Assembly: GCF_022170785.1 (NCBI RefSeq)
Contig: NZ_CP081870.1
Coordinates: 2,840,001 to 2,904,000 of the forward strand
DNA length: 64,000 bases
Reading direction: 5' to 3'
Source: Rossellomorea marisflavi
Lineage (GTDB): Bacteria > Bacillota > Bacilli > Bacillales > Bacillaceae_B
Positions 28,514-35,154 of the stretch are shown here, in pieces. The position numbers and the translations under genes were made by a program. A model generated the notes under the pieces. That model made no database searches, had not been told where the DNA came from, and was given only the letters and a program-made list of their open reading frames with translations. Numbering within the stretch: position 1 is the first letter of the stretch; the number at the start of each line of letters is the position of its first letter.

Positions 28514-28572
28514 CTCCCTTGGTACGATAGAGAGTGTCATGCGCATGACCTCGAATTAAGTACCGAAGGGAG
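28514..28572 (+). promoter_or_regulatory. Hairpin that sequesters the transposase ribosome site
   Basis: CTCCCTTGGTAC (28514-28525) pairs with GTACCGAAGGGAG (28560-28572), with one bulge. The inside holds the perfect hairpin GTCATGCGCATGAC (28536-28549). The pairing buries AAGGGAG, the ribosome site nine bases before the transposase ATG. This should keep translation low, a common control in insertion sequences. Confidence 0.65.
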
Positions 28573-28581
28573 ACTTCAACT

Positions 28582-29865
28582 ATGGATTTTACACAAAATG
28601 AACGACTTAATCAAATTAATGAACAGACTTTAATCATCGGCATTGATATTGCCAAACACAAGCACGTCGCCAGGGCCATTGATGATCGAGGAATCGACTT
28701 ATCGAAGCGTCTGGTTTTTCCGAATTCGTTAGAAGGATTCCAATTGTTACTAGAGTGGGCTCGACAATTAAGTGCGGACACATCCCGTCCGAACTTAATG
28801 TTGGGGATGGAGCCTACGGGACATTATTGGATGAATCTAGCTTACTTCTTGAAATCCCAGGGCGAGCGCCCTGTGGTGGTAAACCCGATGAAGGTCAAGA
28901 AATCAAAAGAACTGGATGATGACTCGCCTACCAAAAATGATACAAAGGATGCGAAGGTCATCGCTCAAGTCATGCGAGCAGGGCGGTATCATGAGCCTAC
29001 CTTGCCGGAAGGCATCTATGCCGAGTTACGTGAAGGCGTGAAACTCTTTGATATCATTCAAGAAGATCTCTCTTCCATCAAAGCACAAATCCATAACGTT
29101 CTGGATCGGTATTTCCCTGAATTCTTGACGGTGTTTAAGAAGTGGAATGGAAAGATGGCGATGGCGCTTCTGAAGTTAGGCTATCTTCCAACAGATATTC
29201 GACAGAAGACAGAAGAGGAACTTCTATACGACGTAAAGGCATTAGGGACCAAAAATGTAGGGGTGGCGCGTATGCGCCACTTAAAGAAAGTAGCTGACTC
29301 CAGTGTTGGGATGACCGTAGGTCTCCGCATGGCTCGTGAAGAGCTTCGCTATCTCGTTGATCAGTATGAGGCCTTAAACGAACGTCTGGACAATCTGAAA
29401 GAAGAACTTGAAGAACTGGTTCTTACGGTTCCTGGCGCAGATCTTATGATGGCGATCAATGGCGTGGGAGCGATGACCATTGTTGGGTTCTTCGCCGAGA
29501 TTGGTGACTTATCAAATTATAAAGATCCACGACAGATTATTAAATTAGCAGGACTGAATCTGATGATGAACCAATCCGGCACACATCGAGGGAAAACAAC
29601 CATTACTAAGCGTGGGCGACGAAGGTTGCGTTCCATTCTGTATCAAGTCGCCCGCCCTTTAACTTTTCATAATGACGCCTTTAAAGCTCTTCATCAGTAT
29701 TATAAACACAGACGAACGAATCCTCTTAAAGGGAAACAGTCTTTTGTCGCACTAGGACGTAAACTGATTAAGGTCTTATTTGTCATAGGCACACGAAAGT
29801 GTGCGTTTAGTGAGGAACGCATGCTTCGCGATATCCCTCATATGAGAGATGTGCAGGCAGCTTAA
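28582..29865 (+). CDS. IS110-family transposase (DEDD recombinase)
   Basis: A 427-residue recombinase with an N-terminal RuvC-like DEDD domain and a C-terminal Tnp_IS116/110/902 domain. Acidic residues are D22 (IGIDIAKHK), E77 (GMEPTGHYW) and D120/D123 (NDTKDAKVI). The C-terminal serine that attacks DNA is S332 in NQSGTHRGKTT, followed by the basic KRGRRRLR. It is full length with no frameshift, so it is probably active. ATG 28582 lies behind AAGGGAG. IS110-family recombinases use a bispecific bridge RNA encoded in the element's noncoding end. Confidence 0.92.
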   Translation: MDFTQNERLNQINEQTLIIGIDIAKHKHVARAIDDRGIDLSKRLVFPNSLEGFQLLLEWARQLSADTSRPNLMLGMEPTGHYWMNLAYFLKSQGERPVVVNPMKVKKSKELDDDSPTKNDTKDAKVIAQVMRAGRYHEPTLPEGIYAELREGVKLFDIIQEDLSSIKAQIHNVLDRYFPEFLTVFKKWNGKMAMALLKLGYLPTDIRQKTEEELLYDVKALGTKNVGVARMRHLKKVADSSVGMTVGLRMAREELRYLVDQYEALNERLDNLKEELEELVLTVPGADLMMAINGVGAMTIVGFFAEIGDLSNYKDPRQIIKLAGLNLMMNQSGTHRGKTTITKRGRRRLRSILYQVARPLTFHNDAFKALHQYYKHRRTNPLKGKQSFVALGRKLIKVLFVIGTRKCAFSEERMLRDIPHMRDVQAA

Positions 29866-29939
29866 CGTATGATGTCCAGCAGTCAATATCCCTTAGTTTT
29901 TTGATGGTTTCTTAGGTAATCAAAAGAAGCACGGATAAG

Positions 29940-30100
29940 CCGGTCACTATTCCAAGCATTAGGGCATAGACCCACCCGAGGAGCATTTCCGGCAACCACA
30001 CATGGTCAGGTCGAACGAAGGAATTTACGCGCATAGACGCTGAGAGAAATGGGAGGGTCCACCGCCATGTCGTATGTGGAGATCCAATAGTGCGATCATA
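29940..30100 (+). ncRNA. Candidate bridge RNA of the IS110-family element
   Basis: This noncoding stretch downstream of the transposase is closed by CACTATT (29945) pairing with AATAGTG (30086). Inside are two short hairpins with the identical loop CATAGA: GGG-CATAGA-CCC (29962) and GCG-CATAGA-CGC (30029). After the first come CGAGGAG (29977-29983) and GGTCAGGT (30004-30011). CGAGGAG is identical to the left target plus core. GGTCAGGT pairs over eight bases, two of them G-T, with the right target GCTTGACC. That is the order expected of left and right target guides. Donor guides are not clearly resolved. Ends are approximate. Confidence 0.6.
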
Positions 30101-30278
30101 AATTAGTACCTATTAATGGAAAAAAGACGCCAGGTTTCTTCAGACGCTTAGTGCGTTTCCATATATATTTAAATATGGATGAATTTATTCAAATGTGCCA
30201 TGTCGCCTCTTTTGAACGCCTACGAAAACCTGAGAAAAACCTAGGAATACTAAGAACTACTGAATTTTCATGAGGGAG

Positions 30279-30335
30279 GCTTGACCACCTCCCCGCAGGA
30301 AAGCAAGCGCCCGCAGCGGAAAGGAACGAACCTTT
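30279..30335 (+). repeat. Right part of the repeat interrupted by the IS element
   Basis: Begins GCTTGACCACCTCCCCGCAG and continues GAAAGCAAGCGCCCGCAGCG, matching the 3' half of the Bacillus repeat (GGAGGCT, CCGCGGAAAGCG). It continues the left part that ends at 28452. Confidence 0.65.
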
Positions 30336-30357
30336 CCAAAAGCAAAAAGACGCGACA

Positions 30358-30392
30358 AAAAAAGGATACCGAAACCGGCATCCTTTTTTTGA
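30358..30392. terminator. Terminator at the end of the ABC transporter operon
   Basis: AAAAAAAGGAT-A-CCG pairs with CGG-C-ATCCTTTTTTT around a short loop. It is symmetrical, and ends the minus-strand operon six bases after the permease stop codon. Confidence 0.8.
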
Positions 30393-30398
30393 ATCTGC

Positions 30399-31343
30399 TT
30401 ATGAAGCCACATCACGCTTCGTAAAGAAGACGAAAGCAAGCACTTGGAAAATCACAAAGTAAATCAGGATCATCGTGATGGAAAAGCCCATCGTCATCCC
30501 CTTCACAAGCGGAGGCTGGAATCCTGTGTACTGCGTGAGATCCGTATTCGCGAACAAACTGAACTTCGCCCAGTCGAATTTCATCGCAATCAGGCTGGTA
30601 AGATTCGACCCCATAAACAATAGGAACACTGAGATTCCGATTGCCAAAGAGCTGCTTCTGAACACAGCCGATATCATGAAGGCCATTGTGGCCATCATGG
30701 CGACATCGATCGTTTTCAATAGATACGTCTTGATGAGGTACCATACCATGTTTTGTTCCACGACAGCTCCATCAACGTAGGCAAGATGCGCCGATTCCCC
30801 GATTCCACCGAAAAGGATGAGACCCAGGAGGAATGAAACCACAAACAGGACGACAAGCTGGCTCAAACCATACAATAAGACCGTGATATATTTCGAGATC
30901 AGTATTTTACTTCTTGAAATCGGACGGATCAACAGGAGCTTGATCGTGCCCCATGTGAACTCACTCGCCACGATCCCGGCAGAGACGATGATGGTGAACA
31001 ATCCGACAAACATCACAAGGTAGGCATTGTCTTCTACATATGACCACACATTTGCTTTTTCATAAGGTTTCAAATCATTTTCAAGACGGTACTCATTGAT
31101 GGCAATACCCTTTTCTGTTTCTTCTTTCATATAGCCAGGCATGTTCCCTTTGAGCATTTCCTTATCGTCAGCAATCTGAGTCTGGACGTTTTTCTTCCAA
31201 TCATCCGAAACTTCATTCTGGCTGTCCAGATACTTACTTGTTGCTCCCGTGATCCCAATGATGGCCACGAGGAGGCCCAGCATGACGTATGTACCGACAC
31301 GCTTGAAAATCTTCATCCATTCATTTCTGATCAAATTAAACAT
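30399..31343 (-). CDS. ABC transporter permease (ABC-2 type)
   Basis: A 314-residue membrane protein with an N-terminal amphipathic segment (MFNLIRNEWMKIFKR), one helix, a large extracytoplasmic loop (about residues 40-110), and five more helices. This is the layout of ABC-2 permeases for lantibiotic-immunity or bacitracin-type transporters. The start is ATG 31343 behind AAAGGAGAGA, overlapping the end of the upstream ATPase gene by eight bases. It works with the ATPase at 31336-32262. The substrate is not known. Confidence 0.82.
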   Translation of the reverse strand: MFNLIRNEWMKIFKRVGTYVMLGLLVAIIGITGATSKYLDSQNEVSDDWKKNVQTQIADDKEMLKGNMPGYMKEETEKGIAINEYRLENDLKPYEKANVWSYVEDNAYLVMFVGLFTIIVSAGIVASEFTWGTIKLLLIRPISRSKILISKYITVLLYGLSQLVVLFVVSFLLGLILFGGIGESAHLAYVDGAVVEQNMVWYLIKTYLLKTIDVAMMATMAFMISAVFRSSSLAIGISVFLLFMGSNLTSLIAMKFDWAKFSLFANTDLTQYTGFQPPLVKGMTMGFSITMILIYFVIFQVLAFVFFTKRDVAS

Positions 31344-32262
31344 TGACTGTCTCTCCTTTATCGTTGGTGATTTCCAGGAAGCGATCTTCAAGGGTTTTCG
31401 AAATCGGCATGACTCCGAAAATATCCAGTCCATCTTCCACCAGTGCTTTGACCAGTGCAGGGATCCGTTCTTTTTCGATAGCCAGCTGCACCTGATTGTC
31501 TTTCACTTCGAATTGGATTGCAGGATCGAACGTCTTGATCGAGGCTTTGATCAGGGATGCATCAGCGACATCGATCTGATAAATCTGTTCGGTTCCACCG
31601 ACGAAGGCGCGTATATCCTGGACGTCTACCAGTTTTCCAGATTGCAGGATGGCGATGCGGTCACACATCATTTCCATTTCAGAAAGAAGATGGGATGAAA
31701 CGATGACGGCCATTCCTTCCTCAGCCGCTAGCTTGCGGATATACGCACGGATCTCACGGATTCCTGCAGGATCGAGTCCGTTGGTCGGCTCATCCAAGAT
31801 AAGGAGCTTCGGCTTATGGAGAAGACATTGGGCGATACCTAGGCGCTGGCGCATCCCGAGTGAATAGGTTTTGACCTTATCCTTGATCCGGCTCGTCAAT
31901 CCGACGAGTTCCACTACTTCCTTGATTCGCTCTTCCGTGATGCCTTTATGCATGCGGGAAAAGTGCTTCAGATTTTGGTAGCCTGAAAGGAATTTATAGA
32001 GCTCGGGATTTTCCACGATGGCCCCGACTTCACTGATGGCTTCAGCGAAGTCCTTCTGGATGCTCTTACCTGAGATAAGGACATCCCCTTCTGTGATCTT
32101 CATCAGTCCGACGATCATCCGGATCGTCGTGGTCTTTCCGGCACCGTTCGGCCCGAGGAATCCGAAGACCTCCCCTTCATTCACTTCGAATGATAGTGAA
32201 TCGATGATTTTCTTGCCTTTGATGACTTTCGTGACATTTTGCAATTGAGCAATCGTCTTCAT
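31336..32262 (-). CDS. ABC transporter ATPase paired with the ABC-2 permease
   Basis: A 308-residue ATPase of the BcrA/drug-export type. Walker A is FGFLGPNGAGKTTTIRM, the signature is YSLGMRQRLGIAQ, and Walker B is KLLILDEPTNGLDP. A C-terminal regulatory extension follows the ATPase core. It starts in a four-base ATGA overlap with the preceding ATPase. The combination with the adjacent ABC-2 permease suggests export or self-protection against a membrane-active compound. Confidence 0.85.
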   Translation of the reverse strand: MKTIAQLQNVTKVIKGKKIIDSLSFEVNEGEVFGFLGPNGAGKTTTIRMIVGLMKITEGDVLISGKSIQKDFAEAISEVGAIVENPELYKFLSGYQNLKHFSRMHKGITEERIKEVVELVGLTSRIKDKVKTYSLGMRQRLGIAQCLLHKPKLLILDEPTNGLDPAGIREIRAYIRKLAAEEGMAVIVSSHLLSEMEMMCDRIAILQSGKLVDVQDIRAFVGGTEQIYQIDVADASLIKASIKTFDPAIQFEVKDNQVQLAIEKERIPALVKALVEDGLDIFGVMPISKTLEDRFLEITNDKGETVNV

Positions 32263-32975
32263 TCCAGTTCCATCCCTTCTATTTGAGTCGTGCGCTTCAA
32301 CCATTGAAGGACCGACAGTCCTTGTTCTTCCCGTAATTGTTCAACGTTGCAGTGACCTTTCACTTCTCCGTTATGGATGATGTAGGCTTCATCGAGGATG
32401 GCCTCGATTTCATCGATTTCATGAGTGGCGATGAGGACCGTCTGCTCTCCCCAGTCGATATAGGAAAGGAGCCCCTTCACAATAGTGTCCCTCACCATCG
32501 GATCTAGACCTGAGAATGGTTCGTCGAGTAGGATGACTCTAGCCTGCCTGGATAGTGTGAGGACAAGCTTCAGCCTTCCACGCGTCCCTTTGGAAAGGTG
32601 CTTGATCTTTTTCGACCCATCCAGCTGCATGAACGAGACAAGCTCTTCTGCCCGTTCCATATCGAAGTCGCTGAACTGTGAGTTGTAAAATTTGAGCATC
32701 CCTTTCACCGTAAACGTCTCATAGAACATATCAAGCTCCGTCAGGTAGGCCACTTCTTCCGCCACCTTACGATTGATCGGTTCATCATCGAGCATCACCT
32801 TGCCTGCACTGGGGAGTACAAGGCCGGCGATCATTTTCAGCGTTGTGGATTTCCCGCTACCATTCGGTCCGAGGAGTCCGTAGATCTTTCCTTTTTCAAA
32901 TTGCAAGGAGGTGTTCCGAAGAGCAAGTCCGCTGCCGTATTTCTTCGTGACATTCTCAAACCGGATCACGATCAT
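32259..32975 (-). CDS. ABC transporter ATPase (YtrB-like)
   Basis: A 238-residue ATPase. Walker A is YGLLGPNGSGKSTTLKM. The signature is degenerate, HLSKGTRGRLKLVLTLS, and Walker B is VILLDEPFSGLDP. This variant signature is seen in YtrB-type proteins, which pair with YtrA-type GntR repressors. GGAGAGGAGA precedes ATG 32975. The gene starts 20 bases before the regulator gene ends, so the two are translationally coupled. Its likely membrane partner is the permease at 33340-34110. Confidence 0.82.
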   Translation of the reverse strand: MIVIRFENVTKKYGSGLALRNTSLQFEKGKIYGLLGPNGSGKSTTLKMIAGLVLPSAGKVMLDDEPINRKVAEEVAYLTELDMFYETFTVKGMLKFYNSQFSDFDMERAEELVSFMQLDGSKKIKHLSKGTRGRLKLVLTLSRQARVILLDEPFSGLDPMVRDTIVKGLLSYIDWGEQTVLIATHEIDEIEAILDEAYIIHNGEVKGHCNVEQLREEQGLSVLQWLKRTTQIEGMELE

Positions 32976-33336
32976 TCTCCTCTCCGTACCGTTTGATGCT
33001 TTCAATCATTTCTTCTTTACTGAGACCGAGCTCCTTCATATTTTTAATGAAGATTTCGATTACTTCTCGCTGCACTTTTTGATTTAACACAGATAGCACG
33101 TCATCTTCCTCCGTCACAAACGTTCCCTGTCCTCGTTTCGTTTCCACAATGGTCATCCTTTCCAACTCACTGTATGTCCGCTGTATGGTGTTCGGATTCA
33201 CCCCGGCTTGCAAAGCCATCTCTCTGACTGAGGGAAGCTTATCGCCAGGGTGTCGTTCCCTCCTGACGATTTCACGGATGATCCGATCGGCGATTTGCAG
33301 GTATATGGGTTTGGACGCTGAGTATTCTTCTACCAT
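32956..33336 (-). CDS. GntR-family repressor, YtrA subfamily
   Basis: A 126-residue regulator with a GntR winged helix (IYLQIADRIIREIVRRERHPGDKLPSVREMALQAGVNPNTIQRTYSELERM in outline, residues 10-60) and the wing KRGQGTFV. The short 50-residue helical tail is typical of the YtrA subfamily, which senses cell-envelope stress or antibiotics and represses linked ABC transporters. A palindromic AGTGTA-N12-TACACT lies at the operon promoter. It starts three bases after the permease stop. Confidence 0.85.
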   Translation of the reverse strand: MVEEYSASKPIYLQIADRIIREIVRRERHPGDKLPSVREMALQAGVNPNTIQRTYSELERMTIVETKRGQGTFVTEEDDVLSVLNQKVQREVIEIFIKNMKELGLSKEEMIESIKRYGEENDRDPV

Positions 33337-33339
33337 GAT

Positions 33340-34110
33340 CTACACCTCAATCCTGCGATCTAATAGTCTACATGAAATGATGAATAATATGAGCCACATG
33401 ACCCCTTCCCAGATGAATGGGAGAAGCGGCAGGGGAATGATATCGATATTGAATCCACTGTCTTCTCCTCCTGAGCCGATGGTGAAAAAGAAACTGGCTG
33501 GAAGGTCGACTACCCATGTGTTGTTAACGAAGGTTTCCACAGGTTTCAGACTGGTAACGAATGTTGTCACCGATGTGTACAAGATCCATAATCCGGCGAG
33601 GATGAGCCAGCGAATGTTCTTGATTGCCGGGAATTTCCCCATGGAGTGATAGACCGTCCAGAAAAAGATCAGCCATCCCGACATGTTGAGGCCGAGCAAG
33701 AGAACACCGATGTTGAAATACACGCCCTCCTTGACCGGCCAGTATCCGATATCAGGAAGCCTGCTGAAGCTGATGAATCCAAGAAGATCTACGAGAAGCA
33801 AGGAAATGATCAAGTAAACCATTGCGACGAGTAGTTTTGATGAAAGCAGTGTAAATCCGCTGAGCGGGGTATGCAACCAAAGCTGTGTCTTCCCTTCCAG
33901 CCGGAGCATGGAGTAGACGATGACCGGTAGAAAAGCAAAGTGGAAGACGCCGAGCATGATAGCGAATCCAACAGGGATCCCTTTCTCATCGAAGTATCCC
34001 CCTGCGCCGAGACCCAGGGAATAAACGACGATGATAATCGCCAACCACCCTATGAACCACACCTTAGATGTATGGAAATCCTTCCAAAGAAGGCCTCTGA
34101 ATGCATTCAT
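33340..34110 (-). CDS. ABC transporter membrane protein, first gene of the GntR-regulated operon
   Basis: A 256-residue membrane protein with about six helices, beginning MNAFRGLLWKDFHTSKVWFIG. The N-terminal amphipathic turn and helix pattern resemble ABC-2 type permeases. An extracytoplasmic Gly/Glu/Asp-rich loop lies near residues 205-220. It heads the five-gene operon permease-gntR-ATPase-ATPase-permease. The promoter and operator lie about 40-70 bases upstream. Confidence 0.75.
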   Translation of the reverse strand: MNAFRGLLWKDFHTSKVWFIGWLAIIIVVYSLGLGAGGYFDEKGIPVGFAIMLGVFHFAFLPVIVYSMLRLEGKTQLWLHTPLSGFTLLSSKLLVAMVYLIISLLLVDLLGFISFSRLPDIGYWPVKEGVYFNIGVLLLGLNMSGWLIFFWTVYHSMGKFPAIKNIRWLILAGLWILYTSVTTFVTSLKPVETFVNNTWVVDLPASFFFTIGSGGEDSGFNIDIIPLPLLPFIWEGVMWLILFIISCRLLDRRIEV

Positions 34111-34137
34111 TTTTTCACTCCTTTCTGTTTGTGTTCC

Positions 34138-34181
34138 AGTGTACTAGTTAGATAATACACTAAGACACAAGTAGTAGTCAA
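34138..34181 (-). promoter_or_regulatory. Promoter and GntR (YtrA-type) operator of the ABC operon
   Basis: On the minus strand TTGACT (34176-34181) and TATTAT (34152-34157) are 18 bases apart. A perfect palindrome, AGTGTA-N12-TACACT (34138-34161), covers the -10 box and start site. YtrA-type repressors bind AGTGTA-containing inverted repeats. The repressor gene is the second gene of the operon, so autoregulation is expected. Confidence 0.7.
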
Positions 34182-34234
34182 TAGGGTATTTGCCTAAAAT
34201 TTGTATGCATTCCAAAGGAATGTTAAAACTGCAC

Positions 34235-34275
34235 GCAAAAAGGCCCGTGCCTCAAGGGAGGTACGGGCCTTTCAA
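34235..34275 (-). terminator. Terminator after tcdA
   Basis: AAAGGCCCGTACCT pairs with AGGCACGGGCCTTT, followed by TTG and a T-rich tract on the minus strand, directly after the tcdA stop. Confidence 0.8.
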
Positions 34276-34279
34276 TTTG

Positions 34280-35044
34280 TTATTTATCTTTCACACGTAT
34301 GATTTCAATTTCTTTTAAGAGCTGATTGATGACATGGCTGGCAGCGATGAGGCCGGCAACAGACGGAACGAATGCATTCGATGAAGGCGGAAGCTGTGCC
34401 TTTCGGATTTTGGCATCATCCTTCCCGACTTCCTTCCGTACTTCTTCACGGATGACGATCGGACTCTCGTCGGAGAAGACGACCGTAACCCCTTTTTTGA
34501 TCCCTTCTTTTTTCAGACGGGTGCGGATGACCTTGGCGATGGGATCCGTATGGGTCTTGGAGATATCCGCAATCTGGAAGCGGGTCGGGTCATTCTTGTT
34601 CGCAGCACCCATGGAGGCGATAAGCGGAATGTCACGCGTCAAGCACTCTTTCATCAGATGGATCTTGTACGAAATCGTATCGGATGCATCCACTACGAAG
34701 TCCAGCCCGTAATGGAAGAACTCCTCATACGTTTCTTCGGTATAGAACATCTTAAGGGCGATGACTTCACAGTCTGGATTGATATCCTTGATCCTGTCCC
34801 GCATCAGGTCGACCTTCGGCTGGCCAACGGTAGAAAGCAGGGCATGCACCTGACGATTCACATTTGTGATATCCACGTCATCCTTATCAACAAGGACAAG
34901 GCGGCCAACTCCGGAACGGGCGAGTGCTTCGGCTGCGAACGAACCGACACCGCCGATCCCGAGAACGGCCACTGTACTATTTTTAAGGGTCTGAAGACCT
35001 TCTTTCCCGATAGCTAACTCATTACGTGAGAACTGGTGAAGCAA
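34280..35044 (-). CDS. tcdA: tRNA threonylcarbamoyladenosine dehydratase TcdA (YrvM)
   Basis: A 254-residue E1-like enzyme that cyclises t6A37 to ct6A in tRNAs decoding ANN. The nucleotide-binding motif is VLGIGGVGSFAAEALARSG, then VLVDKDDVDITNVNRQ and VVDASDTISYK. The start is TTG 35044, with GGAG nine bases upstream, giving the family N-terminus LHQFSRNELAIG and the same length as B. subtilis YrvM. An ATG five codons earlier lacks a ribosome site. It normally sits close to aspS; here an antiporter and an intron intervene. Confidence 0.9.
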   Translation of the reverse strand: MLHQFSRNELAIGKEGLQTLKNSTVAVLGIGGVGSFAAEALARSGVGRLVLVDKDDVDITNVNRQVHALLSTVGQPKVDLMRDRIKDINPDCEVIALKMFYTEETYEEFFHYGLDFVVDASDTISYKIHLMKECLTRDIPLIASMGAANKNDPTRFQIADISKTHTDPIAKVIRTRLKKEGIKKGVTVVFSDESPIVIREEVRKEVGKDDAKIRKAQLPPSSNAFVPSVAGLIAASHVINQLLKEIEIIRVKDK

Positions 35045-35090
35045 TATGATCAACTCCATTGTAAGTATTCAACTAGGTTTATTCTGAATT

Positions 35091-35119
35091 AGAATAAAGG
35101 ATTGAGCACTGAAAATCAA
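35091..35119 (-). promoter_or_regulatory. Probable SigA promoter of tcdA
   Basis: TTGATT (35114-35119) and TATTCT (35091-35096), 17 bases apart on the minus strand, about 45 bases before the tcdA start. Confidence 0.55.
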
Positions 35120-35154
35120 TATATTGCGTTCATTCTCCATGGAGTTTTGCTTCT

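Larger units (their letters stand above)
28453..30278 (+). mobile_element. IS110-family insertion sequence with long 3' noncoding end
   Basis: About 1.83 kb: 129 bases of left end, one transposase gene, and about 410 bases of right end. Borders are inferred from the interrupted repeat. The left flank ends CGAGG-AG, the right flank resumes AG-GCTTGACC, and joining them restores GAGGAGGCT, the sequence expected in the repeat. AG would be the duplicated core dinucleotide. There are no terminal inverted repeats, as usual for this family; a sub-terminal ATTCCT (28454) and AGGAAT (30243) form a short inverted pair. A long right end with structured RNA fits the IS1111 subgroup. Confidence 0.8.

Noticed and set aside
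30018-30024. AGGAAT in the candidate bridge RNA as a right-donor guide
   Set aside because: It would pair with ATTCCT at the left end, but it lies on the wrong side of the proposed left-donor guide, so I do not count it as evidence.
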